Assembly: GCA_943787595.1 (NCBI GenBank)
Contig: CALSNA010000005.1
Coordinates: 124,001-188,000 of the forward strand
Direction of reading: 5' to 3'
Origin: an uncultured Pseudomonadales bacterium
Lineage (GTDB): Bacteria > Pseudomonadota > Gammaproteobacteria > Pseudomonadales > Balneatricaceae
DNA length: 64,000 nucleotides
Shown here: positions 1-8,921 of the stretch, in pieces
Position numbering within the stretch: the stretch's first letter is position 1
Layout: each line of letters starts with the position of its first letter
Program-made: the position numbers and the translations under genes
The notes under the pieces: model-generated
Told to the model about the DNA's origin: nothing
Seen by the model: only the letters and a program-made list of their open reading frames with translations
Database searches by the model: none

Positions 1-1
1 T

Positions 2-748
2 GAATATCTGTTTCAAGGCCCTATTAGTGCGCAAGACGTGTTGCAACAAATGGTTAATGGAAAGGTTCGTAACTATCAGCTTACTATACCTGAAGGTTGG
101 ACTTATGCGCAATTTACCGAGGCATTGCAAGCGCATCCAGTTATGCAGGACAAACCCATTCCACCGGCTGATGTTTTGCTGAGTTCCCTTGGCAGCCAAC
201 AACAACACCCAGAAGGGCTTTTTTTCCCTTCTACTTACTACTTCTCTAGTCAAAATGATCCTGAATCAGTATTGATACAAGCCTATCGCCGTCAACAAAC
301 TGAATTAGCATCTGCTTGGTCTGGTCGCAGTGATAACTTACCTTACAAATCACCTTATGATGCCTTGATTATGGCTTCTATTATTGAAAAGGAAACTGGC
401 CAGGCTTCAGAACGATCAACTGTGGCCGGAGTATTTGTAAGGCGCTTACAAAAGCGGATGCTGTTACAAACTGACCCTACAGTCATTTATGGCCTGGGTA
501 AGGATTTTGATGGTAACTTAACTCGTCGCCACCTGCATCATCATGGTAGCCCATACAATACTTATAAATATCCCGGTTTGCCACCAACACCTATTGCCTT
601 GCCGGGCGCAGAGTCCCTACATGCAGCTTTGCACCCTGCTGCAGGTAACAGTCTTTATTTTGTTGCTAAGGGTGATGGAAGTCATGCTTTTTCAGCCACA
701 TTAGCCGATCATCAACGGGCAGTGCGAAAGTATCAACTGCGTCGTTGA
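2..748 (+). CDS. mltG: Endolytic murein transglycosylase MltG (5' truncated by window)
   Basis: MltG is an inner-membrane lytic transglycosylase that cuts nascent glycan strands and helps set their length. The frame is open from base 2, so only the C-terminal catalytic part is seen; the membrane anchor lies upstream of the window. The catalytic glutamate sits in the motif ASIIEKETG (bases about 372-398), followed by LQTDPTVIYG and the family's C-terminal signature GLPPTPIALPG. The gene ends about 90 bp before the tmk start, the usual gammaproteobacterial order (mltG-tmk-holB). An internal GTG at 38 is not the real start, because conserved-looking sequence continues upstream of it. Confidence 0.95.
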   Translation, partial: EYLFQGPISAQDVLQQMVNGKVRNYQLTIPEGWTYAQFTEALQAHPVMQDKPIPPADVLLSSLGSQQQHPEGLFFPSTYYFSSQNDPESVLIQAYRRQQTELASAWSGRSDNLPYKSPYDALIMASIIEKETGQASERSTVAGVFVRRLQKRMLLQTDPTVIYGLGKDFDGNLTRRHLHHHGSPYNTYKYPGLPPTPIALPGAESLHAALHPAAGNSLYFVAKGDGSHAFSATLADHQRAVRKYQLRR

Positions 749-841
749 ACAGACAGGTTTGTGTTGGCCTAGCCTGTCAAATTGTCACGGTGATTGGTTT
801 TAAGCCATATTGATGGCATTAATTGTTATTATGAGCATTTT

Positions 842-1477
842 ATGCGAGACGGCAAATTTATCACTATAGAAGGGATTGAAGGAGCGGGCAAGTCAACGGC
901 CATACAGGGTTTGCAGACCTTGTTTGATCACCATGATATTAACTACATTACAACCCGAGAGCCTGGTGGTACTCAGGTTGCCGAAGCCATTAGGAATTTA
1001 TTACTACAACATCACCACGAATGCATTGATCCCATCACTGAGCTGTTGTTGATATTTGCAGCACGCCGCCAGCATGTACAGAATGTGATTATGCCAGCAT
1101 TACAACAAGGTACGTGGGTGCTATGTGATCGTTTTACAGATGCTACTTACGCCTACCAAGGATCTGGACGAGGTCTGCCTAGAACGATTATCGACCAGTT
1201 AAAGCAGATGGTTCATTGTATGTTACATCCAGATCTTACGCTGCTACTGGATGTAGATGTAGCTACAGGGCTCAACAGAGCAGGCAAGCGATCTGCTCCA
1301 GATCGTATTGAACAACAAGCAGATCATTTTTTCGAACGAGTCAGACAAGGCTACTTGCAGTGTGCAGCATCTGAACCAGATCATTTTGGCATTATCAATG
1401 CAACAGAGTCACCACAGCAGGTAATGATCCAGATTAAAACTGTGTTGCAGCCCATGCTAGACCTACACTGTGCTTGA
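842..1477 (+). CDS. tmk: Thymidylate kinase
   Basis: Phosphorylates dTMP to dTDP with ATP in dTTP synthesis. The P-loop is GIEGAGKST near the N-terminus, followed by the TREPGGT motif that binds dTMP, the DRF/Y region (CDRFTDATYAYQGSGRG) and a lid segment. The ATG at 842 gives 211 aa, close to the usual ~210; an upstream in-frame TTG at 794 would add 16 residues with no family match. In relatives holB follows directly. Here holB is 15.4 kb away because foreign DNA has been inserted just after this stop codon. The tmk reading frame itself looks intact. Confidence 0.96.
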   Translation: MRDGKFITIEGIEGAGKSTAIQGLQTLFDHHDINYITTREPGGTQVAEAIRNLLLQHHHECIDPITELLLIFAARRQHVQNVIMPALQQGTWVLCDRFTDATYAYQGSGRGLPRTIIDQLKQMVHCMLHPDLTLLLDVDVATGLNRAGKRSAPDRIEQQADHFFERVRQGYLQCAASEPDHFGIINATESPQQVMIQIKTVLQPMLDLHCA

Positions 1478-1970
1478 GCAAGATGTAACATCTGGTATCC
1501 ATATTCATGCATGACTAAACATTGTCCATAAATCTCCTATAGAAGCACTTCTTATGCCATATATTTCGAATACATGGCGATTTTAAACCCCTTATAAGTC
1601 AATCACTTAAAAAATAATGACCACTGTATATTTGGAAAAATTTAAACCTGATTTTTTCGAATATTGTAGTTTACACAGTTGCATCTTGATCATGTAAAAT
1701 CGAAATTCAGTAAGTCGGGCAGGGCGTGGCGTATGTTGATTCTATATGGGTTGCTGATTGAGGGTATCCATAATGACTAAATTAAAAACCGATTTAGCAG
1801 CAGGAATACTAGAAATTTACAGATAATCCTTTAGAAAGCATAATCTACTTATACCTGATTTATTCATGGAAACGCACCACCAGACATGCTGGTAGCACTT
1901 TCAAAACATGCCATAATAATGAGATTAAAACTGGATCTGGTTATGAAAGTATGATTCTGTAGTGACCGAT
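1478..1970. other. AT-rich gap at the left edge of the insertion
   Basis: No convincing gene is seen. A short frame from the ATG at 1773 runs only about 17 codons. The stretch is interpreted as the left junction of the foreign region between tmk and holB. No direct repeat matching the right edge near 16800 could be seen by eye. Confidence 0.5.
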
Positions 1971-2117
1971 ATGTGTCAGAATTCAGACGTCTGTGTTGCT
2001 TTCTCAGATGGTCGAGGAACTACTGATATGGTTCACCAGTGTCTGGGTGCAGGAATACTCGTTCCGATTCCAGGTAAACTAGCGGAATTTTCATTGGCAG
2101 CACTTACACATAAATAA
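1971..2117 (+). pseudogene. C-terminal remnant of a SLOG/DUF2493-like protein
   Basis: A 48-codon open frame resembles the end of DUF2493 (SLOG superfamily, nucleotide-sensing Rossmann fold) proteins: DVCVAFSDGRGTTDMV followed by AGILV matches the family pattern D-V-x-V-A-F-x-G-G-R-G-T-x-D-M-V then AGIPV. The N-terminal two thirds are missing, so this is read as a remnant. DUF2493 genes are common on plasmids, phages and islands. Family assignment rests on one motif. Confidence 0.5.
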
Positions 2118-2136
2118 TCCGTAGAAGAAGATTGAA

Positions 2137-2673
2137 ATGTTAAATGCATCAGAAGCAGTTTACGAATTTGCAGTCTGGCTTACAAATCTCCCAGCACGAA
2201 CAGCAATGAGTGCTCAAGATAATGCAGCATCTATGGCTCAACGTGTAGAACAATTTTGTAAACAGAACAAACTAGAAGACCTCCGCGAAGGCTGGGAGCA
2301 TAATTTAATACACCCGTACAGTCAGTGCCATATCCATGAAGATAACTTCAGTGCAGTTAAAGTATTTGATTTGATAGCACACTTACACAGGCAGCAGGAG
2401 TTTTCTTACAAGATATTTGGTGAAGACCCCAATCTAGATAGGGTGATCAACCACCTCCGAAAAGAAATTGAGGAAGTTGCGGCAGATCCAAAAGATATTC
2501 TTGAATGGATAGATGTAATGAAGCTGGCTATGGATGGTGCATGTAGAGCCGGGTATAGCCCTGATCAAATTGCTGCTGCACTGGATGAAAAACAACAGAT
2601 ACTTGAAAACAGAAAATGGCCTGATCCCAAGACCATACCATCTGGCCAGCCGGTTGAGCATATTAGAAAATGA
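2137..2673 (+). CDS. DUF550 / MazG-like dATP/dGTP pyrophosphohydrolase, phage type
   Basis: The C-terminal half (about residues 90-178) matches the DUF550 family: an HLRKEIEEV helix with clustered acidic residues, ILEWIDVMKLAMDGA (the second E-x-x-D metal-binding helix), AALDEKQQ, and the closing PVEHIRK typical of phage copies. Such proteins are all-alpha NTP pyrophosphohydrolases that hydrolyse dATP/dGTP; some phage members (MazZ) serve 2-aminoadenine genomes. No PurZ or DpoZ partner is visible here, so that role is not supported. The N-terminal ~60 residues resemble a short domain often found ahead of DUF550 in phages. The frame is intact. Confidence 0.75.
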   Translation: MLNASEAVYEFAVWLTNLPARTAMSAQDNAASMAQRVEQFCKQNKLEDLREGWEHNLIHPYSQCHIHEDNFSAVKVFDLIAHLHRQQEFSYKIFGEDPNLDRVINHLRKEIEEVAADPKDILEWIDVMKLAMDGACRAGYSPDQIAAALDEKQQILENRKWPDPKTIPSGQPVEHIRK

Positions 2674-2771
2674 GAGAGATAAACTAATATCTGGTAGTCA
2701 GCTAGGAAATGCTATACAGCTCATAGGCAAAAAAAGTTGGTGGTCAATCTGGTCTTGTGAAGGAGATTTAA

Positions 2772-3041
2772 ATGCGCACAATTAGCGCAGCAGACTTTGA
2801 TAAATATTCTGGTGACCGGCAGTTAGGTGAAGCATTTAGGGATGATATGCTCATTCCAGTAATTAAACATCATAACGGAAATGTAGCGATCAACCTAAAT
2901 AATGGTTATAGATCATTATTTTTACACGAAATATTTAGCAAATTAATTACTCACGGTATAACTGAACAACAGATTAAATCTTTACAGTCTTTAATGGTAT
3001 TTACTGATGATTCTATTTTGGAAAATCAGCCCAGCCCGTAA
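2772..3041 (+). CDS. Small protein, possibly STAS-like (DUF4325)
   Basis: An 89-aa intact ORF with a good Shine-Dalgarno (GAAGGAG ahead of the ATG). The middle part (VAINLNNGYRSLFLHEIFSKLI) loosely resembles STAS-like DUF4325 proteins, in which an acidic strand is followed by S-F-L-x-E-x-F; the resemblance is weak. It lies 98 bp after the DUF550 gene and 31 bp before the DUF2130 gene, so the three may be cotranscribed. Function unknown. Confidence 0.5.
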   Translation: MRTISAADFDKYSGDRQLGEAFRDDMLIPVIKHHNGNVAINLNNGYRSLFLHEIFSKLITHGITEQQIKSLQSLMVFTDDSILENQPSP

Positions 3042-3072
3042 CCGGTTAAAAAAACTCACGAGGTAAATAAAG

Positions 3073-4338
3073 ATGAGCAAAATCACATGCCCCCATTGTC
3101 ATACGGCATTCAAAATTGATGAATCCGGCTACGCAGATATTGTTAAACAGATCCGTGATGATGAATTTAACAAGCAACTCAGTGAACGGCTCAAGTGGGC
3201 TGAAGCAGATAAATTCAGTGCCATTGAACTTGCCAAAGCGCAGGTTAGAGACAACATGAAAACTTCTGCAACAGCCAAAGATACTAAAATTCAAGATTTG
3301 GAGGCCAAAATAAATGCAAGCCAGTATAAGCAACAGCTTGCTGTGGCCGATGCTGTAAAAGGCATTGAAGCAAAGTGTAATAAACTGGCCAGTCAGCTAC
3401 AGCAGTCCGAGCAAAAAAGCAGAACCGATTTGCAGCTGTCACATAATGATCATGTCATTGAGCTTCAAAAAACCAAGTCTCACCATAAGGATCAACTTGA
3501 GCAAGCTTCTAATCAAAACAGGGTAAAGGTGCAACAACTGGAAGCTAAACTTCAGGAGCGTGCCCAAGAGATTGAGCACATTCGGGATATGAAAGCCCGT
3601 TTGTCAACCAAGATGGTTGGAGAAACCCTTGAAATACACTGCGAGACTGAGTTCAATCGTATTCGCACAACGGCCTTTCCAACTGCCTATTTTGAAAAAG
3701 ACAACGATGCCAGTGGTGGTAGCAAGGGTGACTACATTTTTCGTGACAGGGACGCTTCAGGTACAGAAAGCGTATCGATCATGTTTGAAATGAAAAACGA
3801 AAGTGACGAAACGGCTACAAAAAAGAAAAACGAAGACTTCTTCAAAAAACTCGACAAGGATCGCAATGAGAAACAATGTGAATACGCAGTGCTTGTATCA
3901 CTGCTTGAACCTGACAGCGAACTGTACAACTCGGGTATTGTCGACGTGGCCTACCGTTATCCTAAAATGTATGTCATCCGGCCACAATTCTTCATTCCAA
4001 TTATTACACTGTTGCGAAACGCCGCACAAAATGCCCTGAAGTATAAAACTGAACTGGCCATAGTAAGAAACCAGAATGTCGATATTACCAACTTTGAAAA
4101 TGAACTGGATGCGTTCAGGACAGGATTTGCCCGAAACTATGAACTGGCTTCAAAGAAATTTAAAACAGCGATTCAGGAGATCGACAAAACAATCGATCAT
4201 CTTCAAAAGACCAAGGAAGCATTGCGGGGCTCCGAAAACAACCTTCGTCTAGCCAACAACAAAGCTGATGAACTGACCGTCAAGAAATTAACCAGAAAGA
4301 ACCCCACAATGGCGGCTAAGTTTGCTGAAATCAAGTAA
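3073..4338 (+). CDS. DUF2130 domain protein (zinc ribbon, coiled coil, nuclease-like domain)
   Basis: 421 aa. The N-terminus has one CxxC pair (CPHCH, residues 6-10). Residues about 30-180 are a long charged/glutamine-rich coiled coil. From about residue 185 the DUF2130 core begins: [35 protein letters not shown] and IMFEMKNE. The acidic-then-E-x-K pattern (GDYIFRD...FEMKNE) resembles a PD-(D/E)XK nuclease fold, and that fold assignment is inference. A second coiled coil closes the protein. AGG lies 10 bases before the ATG. DUF2130 genes occur on phages and islands; the biochemical role is unknown. Confidence 0.8.
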   Translation: MSKITCPHCHTAFKIDESGYADIVKQIRDDEFNKQLSERLKWAEADKFSAIELAKAQVRDNMKTSATAKDTKIQDLEAKINASQYKQQLAVADAVKGIEAKCNKLASQLQQSEQKSRTDLQLSHNDHVIELQKTKSHHKDQLEQASNQNRVKVQQLEAKLQERAQEIEHIRDMKARLSTKMVGETLEIHCETEFNRIRTTAFPTAYFEKDNDASGGSKGDYIFRDRDASGTESVSIMFEMKNESDETATKKKNEDFFKKLDKDRNEKQCEYAVLVSLLEPDSELYNSGIVDVAYRYPKMYVIRPQFFIPIITLLRNAAQNALKYKTELAIVRNQNVDITNFENELDAFRTGFARNYELASKKFKTAIQEIDKTIDHLQKTKEALRGSENNLRLANNKADELTVKKLTRKNPTMAAKFAEIK

Positions 4339-4501
4339 ATAACAAAATGTAGGTTCGTTCAGTCTGGCTATATGGTCGGGTTGTAATGCGCTGTTTCTGT
4401 ATCCCTTAGACTACTACCATAAGTTTTGCCAAACTTTACCATTTTTTCCAGAACAAAAAGATTAGGGTGTAAGCGTTTGATTTTTATGGAATTTTTGCAG
4501 G

Positions 4502-4543
4502 ATCAGGCGGATTTTAACCGCCTGAATCTACCATTTCAAGGTG
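4502..4543. repeat. Repeat A: hairpin plus conserved tail, paired with 11549-11590
   Basis: Contains a perfect 8-bp inverted repeat (TCAGGCGG / CCGCCTGA, 4503-4525) followed by CTACCATTTCAAGG. A clearly related sequence occurs at 11549-11590 (GGCGG/CCGCC hairpin followed by CTATACCATGTCAAGG), and the similarity extends weakly about 30 bp to the left of both. The pair brackets the HTH/CHC2/DUF3987/tail segment and could be att-like element ends or diverged copies of one terminator. Confidence 0.45.
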
Positions 4544-4589
4544 TAATTATAAAATATTTTTATACTTTGATAAACATCAATATCTGAAG

Positions 4590-5460
4590 ATGTCTAATCC
4601 AAACGATGAATCTAGGAATATAGGTACCCGTTTAACCATACCCAGTGTCAAGGCATGGTGTGCAGAGCAAGGTCTTTCTTGGCCAGTATTGCTTGATCAA
4701 AAGTGGAATCAACCTAAACGCGTTATTACAAGCACAGTTCACCCTAGATCCTAGTAAACAAGGCAGAGTCACTTTTGAATTGCTCTGTGAAATTGATAGG
4801 TTCACTGAAGATAGGGATAAGATAGAGGCTAAGAACTATACCAGTGAGGAAAACAAACAGGCTGAACTTAAATTTAAAGATAATTTCATTGAGCTACTAA
4901 GAAAATATTACTCAATATATACCGATACAAATACTAAGAAAAAACCACAGTACCTGCCTGATACACCAACAACCGCTGCATCAGATTCTGATCCTATGGC
5001 TGTATTCAGGGCGATGCCATCATTAAGATTTAATGAAGTTACAATGGGTTTTGACCCGGGCCATCTTACAGTCCAGATAAAGGCCAGAAAAATATCAAGA
5101 AAGGTTCCTCTCATTACGCTGGGATTCGTGATGAAAAATCGAATCACGTTAAATGCACAAGGCAGGCTTTTTAAGGAACTTGCAGAAAACATAATCACAA
5201 TATCCCAGAAAAACAAGGCTCTCGAACGATTATCTAAAAATTTGAGAGATGCATTCAGTACTAGCGACCCACCCTTTAGAAAGAACCGTCCTAAATTCAA
5301 ACTGTATATTCCCAAGGAACGGTCTGCCAAGTGGGCTGCGAAACTAAAAACACAATCTCTGGATAAAAATAACATGCCCAATACGACCGACTGGCTAGAA
5401 AAAAATGATGCAGATTATGATCCCAGTGATCCTATTTATAGTCACGATGATCATCTATAG
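4590..5460 (+). pseudogene. Unknown protein gene with probable frameshift near 4715
   Basis: A plausible N-terminus starts at the ATG at 4590 (MSNPNDESRNIGTRLT, then VKAWCAEQGLSWPVLLD) and stops at about 4755. The downstream frame (open from 4645, convincing from about 4715 as LNALLQAQFTLDPSKQ) continues to 5460. Together they would encode about 288 aa, so a one-base slip near 4715 is likely; alternatively a 271-aa protein starts at 4645. The C-terminal half is rich in basic residues (RKNRPKFKLYIPKERSAKW). No family was recognised. It lies just upstream of the integrative-element module. Confidence 0.5.
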
Positions 5461-5627
5461 ATCATTGCAATTCAACCGCCAATTAACGCCAAAGAATGTC
5501 CATTCATCCTCATTTTCGTTAATATAAAATATATTAAATTACTGATATTAAATAGTAATTTACACAATTAATCGTCAACTCACATCTATCTACTGGGATA
5601 TCTAGAAAAAACCCAGGAGAACTCAAG

Positions 5628-5864
5628 ATGACCATGACGATATTACAACAACCCCACTTTAACACACACGATGCTGCCCGTTACCTGAGCTTCAGCTCAA
5701 ATACCCTGCGTATATCTCGGGTAACAGGCGTACTTGACGGTGTACCCGCACCAGCCTATCGCAAAATTGGCCGCAAGGTGGTCTATGACCGTGTGGTACT
5801 GGATGCGTGGATCAGGCAGTTTAAGAATCAGCCAAATACAGCATGTCAGGAGGTGAACATATGA
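5628..5864 (+). CDS. AlpA/MerR-like helix-turn-helix regulator (excisionase type)
   Basis: 78 aa. The pattern fits AlpA-type winged HTH proteins: THDAARYLSFSSNTLRISR (HTH helices), PAPAYRKIGRKVVYDRVVLDAWI (wing and final helix). Such proteins activate integrase genes or act as excisionases on integrative elements. AGGAG lies about 11 bases before the ATG. It heads a chain of genes joined by ATGA overlaps (with the 43-aa ORF at 5861, and on through 7905), a translationally coupled module. No integrase gene was found in the window. Confidence 0.75.
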   Translation: MTMTILQQPHFNTHDAARYLSFSSNTLRISRVTGVLDGVPAPAYRKIGRKVVYDRVVLDAWIRQFKNQPNTACQEVNI

Positions 5865-5992
5865 TTAGTCATCCTCTTCATGTCTGCCCAGAAAAAGCCT
5901 ATTTTTCTCAGCCAAAAAGGATTGCACCATACAGGCACGGGTTAACCGAGCGTTACTGCATGAAATCAACCCACAGGAGCCATATGCAATGA
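5861..5992 (+). CDS. 43-aa ORF, translationally coupled
   Basis: Starts at an ATG overlapping the HTH stop (ATGA) and ends overlapping the ATG of the CHC2 gene at 5989, again as ATGA. A near-perfect Shine-Dalgarno, AGGAGGTGA at 5849-5856, precedes it. The product is short, basic and histidine-rich (ISHPLHVCPEK...THRSHMQ). No family recognised. The context supports real translation, at least as a coupling element for the next gene. Confidence 0.55.
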   Translation: MISHPLHVCPEKAYFSQPKRIAPYRHGLTERYCMKSTHRSHMQ

Positions 5993-6411
5993 TCACCGAC
6001 CTGTTGCCATTACTGCGTCAAGTCAAATCAAGCCGTGCCGGGCAATGGATGGCCGCCTGTCCAGCCCATCACGATCGGCATCCGTCACTGTCACTCAGGT
6101 TACTGGCCGACGGCAGAGTCCTGATCAAGTGCTGGGCCGATTGTGCTGTCCAGGACATTGTCGCGGCCATGGGGCTGGATATGCGGGTGCTGTTTCCGCC
6201 CACTCGTGAATGGACGTTCCCTAAGCGGAATACGCTACCCCAGTGGCGCATTCAGGCCCTGCGGGATATGGTCCAGCTGGAACGGCTGATCCTGATCCTG
6301 TTCCGGGCCAGAGTGGGTCGGGGGATTTTATCCACCGCTGCCGATCGCAAGCGCGTTCTTCAGGCCATCAGCCGGCTGGAACTGCTGGCTGAGCATGGGG
6401 TGACCCTATGA
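5989..6411 (+). CDS. CHC2-type zinc-finger primase-like protein
   Basis: 140 aa. Residues about 24-62 contain the CHC2 zinc-finger pattern of DnaG-type primases: CPAHHDRHPSLSL, then LIKCWADCAVQDIVAAMGL. Candidate zinc ligands are the Cys and His of CPAHH and the two Cys of CWADC. The Toprim catalytic domain is absent, as is common for short primase-like proteins of integrative elements. It overlaps the DUF3987 gene by ATGATG, and such pairs act together in element replication in known relatives. GC content is visibly higher than in the core genes of this window. Confidence 0.75.
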   Translation: MITDLLPLLRQVKSSRAGQWMAACPAHHDRHPSLSLRLLADGRVLIKCWADCAVQDIVAAMGLDMRVLFPPTREWTFPKRNTLPQWRIQALRDMVQLERLILILFRARVGRGILSTAADRKRVLQAISRLELLAEHGVTL

Positions 6412-7908
6412 TGCCGCTTACCGCCACCGAACTAAAATGGGCTCAGGCACGAGGTGATATAGCCACACTGGGTCAACAGCAACAGGCGAGTTCTGTCTGG
6501 TCCTCACCCCGGCCCCTGATGGAAAATAACCGCACGGCCGTCTATCCCGTTGAAGCTTTACCCGATCAGTTGCGCCAGGCTGTTATAGAGGTGCAGCAGT
6601 TTGTCCAGGCTCCCATGGGCCTGGTGGCCTGTTCGGCCATGGCCGCCATCTCCATGGTGGTCCAGCCTCATGTGGATATTGCCCGGGATAAACGCCTGTG
6701 TGGCCCAACCAGTTTGTATTTGTTAACCATTGCCGATTCCAATGAGCGCAAGAGCACCGTTGATCGTCTGTTCACCCGTCCCATCATCGACTATCAGGAT
6801 GAGCGGGCAGCTGCCCTGATGCCAAAGATCAAACAGTATCAGGCAGCCAGCAGTGCCTGGGAGGCCGGGGAGAAGGGTCTGCATGACCAGATTCGGTATT
6901 TATCCAAACAGGGTAAACCCACCCAGGAGGTGGAAGCCCGATTAAGCGCATTACAGGATGAACGTCCCCCATGCCCGAAAGTTCCCCGGCTGGTCTATGA
7001 AGATGTCACCCCGGAAAAGCTACGCTTCAATCTGTCCCGGGTCTGGCCCTGTGCGGGTATCCTGTCCAGTGAAGGGGGTGCGGTACTGGGTTCCTACGGG
7101 ATGCAGTCCGACAGCCTGGTCAGTAATCTGGCCACCTACAACAAGTTGTGGAGTGGTGAGGAGATTACGGTGGACCGGCGCACGTCTGAATGCCAGTCTA
7201 CAGGTACAGGAAGCTCCGTTGATGAAGTTTCTGGCCAAAGCCGGTGATGTGGCCCGGGGCAGCGGATTTTATGCGCCATCACCGGAAGTCAGTCCGGGTC
7301 TGGAGTCTTTTCCCCAGCGGATCAAAGCACTCTTGGACCTGGAACCAGTTATGGATGAACAGGGCCTGCTATGCCCCGTATTGTTGCAGTTGTCACCCGA
7401 GGCCAAGCAATACTGGATTAACTTCCATAACGCCATTGAGCTGCAACTGGCCCCGGTTCAGAGCCTGGCAAGTGTTCGGGATATATCGGGGAAGATTGCT
7501 GATAACGCCGCCAGAATAGCGGCCCTGCTGCATGTCTTTACCTGTGGTTTGGAAGGTCCTGTGGGAAAAGCGGTCATGGATGCGGCCTGCACCATCGCCA
7601 CCAGGCATTTAAATGAAGCCCTGTGCTTTTACGGGGAACTGGCCTTGCCTAGGCCCCTTTCCCACGCAGTCAAGCAGGATCGGTGGTTAGTGGACATGTG
7701 TTGCAGGCAGGCGAATGGGTTTCAGGGCAACACCATTGCCCGGCGGGACATCCAGCGTCTGGTGACACCCACTGCATTGCGCCAGAGTGAGGTACTGGAT
7801 GAATCCCTGGCCCTGTTAGTGGAAGCTGACCGGGTTCGGCTGGTGCAGCACGGCAAGCGCAAACAGGTGCAGGTAAACCCGGCACTGGTGGAGGAGGGGA
7901 TGTCATGA
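6408..7908 (+). pseudogene. DUF3987 protein, frameshifted
   Basis: The first part (6408 to about 7190) reads MMPLTATELKWAQARG...GPTSLYLLTIADSNERKSTVDRLF; the GERKS-like site (SNERKST) and the later GILSSEGGAVLGSYGM are typical of DUF3987 helicase-like proteins. At about 7177-7190 the coding sense passes to another frame (GARLNASLQVQEAPLMKFLAKAGD...) that runs to 7908. The join lies inside the 14-bp GGCGCACGTCTGAA, which encodes part of DRRTSE in one frame and GARLN in the other, consistent with a small deletion between similar sequences. The RGSGFYA/PSPE region also looks shortened. The product is presumably non-functional. Confidence 0.75.
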
Positions 7909-8921
7909 TTCTGGCCGATTTTATCAAACCGGGTTCCTTTGCCAGACCTGCGACACCGGCGACAGGTGTGATAGTAGGTCGGGTGGTGTCGCTGCTGTCG
8001 CATCCTGTCGCAGCGGGTCTGAATGCGGAAAAACACCGTAAACAGAAGCCGTTACCACCCCCTGTCACAGGTATCGCACCTGTCACATGGTTGAGTCAAG
8101 GATCTGAACCCAATATTAACACACCCGTCAAAACCGTGGCCATCAATGGCACGTCCTATCAGGTCAGCACCACGGCCGTGGCCGGGCTGACCGAGACCGA
8201 CACCAGCGTGACAGTGGCCGTCGTGGCTGAACATCCTGGCAGTGCCTACAATCTGGCGGCGGGGTATTTCACTATTTTAGAGCAGCCCGTCACCGGCGTG
8301 GATGCGGTCACCAATGCCGGCAACTGGATCACCACCCCCGGGGCCGATCTGGAAAGCGATGGCGACCTGCGCCTGCGCATCCGGGACCAGTTTCACACCG
8401 ATGCCGTATACCGGGCCATGATTGCCCGCCAGATCGCCCTGGCCCCCGACCAGGTGCACTTTGAGCACAATGCGCCCCGAGGCCCGGGCAGTGCCAATGC
8501 CTATGTGCTGTTTGACAGTGGCGTGGTCAGCCAGACCTACCTGGACCGGATCAACGAGTACATCACCACTGGCGAAAACCACGGCCACGGCGACGACCTG
8601 CTGGTGCTGGCCATGCCCGAGCAATCCACCGCAGTCAGCGCCACGTTGATTTATAACAATACCCTGATCAGCACCGAACTGACCGCCCTGCAACAGCGGG
8701 TTGAGCAGATGATCCGCTGTGCCTTTCGCGAGAACAGCGCCTTTAAAGTGACCCGGACCCAGCACCACAGCCGGTTCAGTTTCTCAAGACTGGGTGAGGA
8801 ACTGCACCAGGGTTGTACCGGCCTGATCTCCATTACCTGGGGCCAGACCGACGTGGTCACCACCCTGGCCGTGGCCCGGCTGGCCAGTCTTAACCTGACC
8901 TGGACCCCGGAGGCCACATGA
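7905..8921 (+). CDS. Chimeric ORF: element protein N-terminus fused to phage baseplate J-like C-terminus
   Basis: Residues 1 to about 60 (ILADFIKPGSFARPATPATG...) belong to the small protein that typically follows DUF3987 genes on integrative elements; its start overlaps the DUF3987 stop (ATGA). From about residue 66 the sequence becomes a phage baseplate J/gp47-type barrel and C-terminal domain: TPVKTVAINGTSYQVSTTAV, SVTVAVVAEHPGSAYNLAAG, GADLESDGDLRLRIRDQF. The N-terminal part of the baseplate protein is missing. The frame is open throughout, so an in-frame deletion has joined two unrelated modules. Whether the product folds or is used is unknown. Confidence 0.75.
   Translation: MILADFIKPGSFARPATPATGVIVGRVVSLLSHPVAAGLNAEKHRKQKPLPPPVTGIAPVTWLSQGSEPNINTPVKTVAINGTSYQVSTTAVAGLTETDTSVTVAVVAEHPGSAYNLAAGYFTILEQPVTGVDAVTNAGNWITTPGADLESDGDLRLRIRDQFHTDAVYRAMIARQIALAPDQVHFEHNAPRGPGSANAYVLFDSGVVSQTYLDRINEYITTGENHGHGDDLLVLAMPEQSTAVSATLIYNNTLISTELTALQQRVEQMIRCAFRENSAFKVTRTQHHSRFSFSRLGEELHQGCTGLISITWGQTDVVTTLAVARLASLNLTWTPEAT

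Noticed and set aside
8277-8768. Long minus-strand ORF (163 aa) inside the tail region
   Set aside because: Shadow of the GC-rich baseplate ORF on the plus strand; low-complexity Gly/Val-rich product, no start signal, and the plus-strand frame has clear family motifs.
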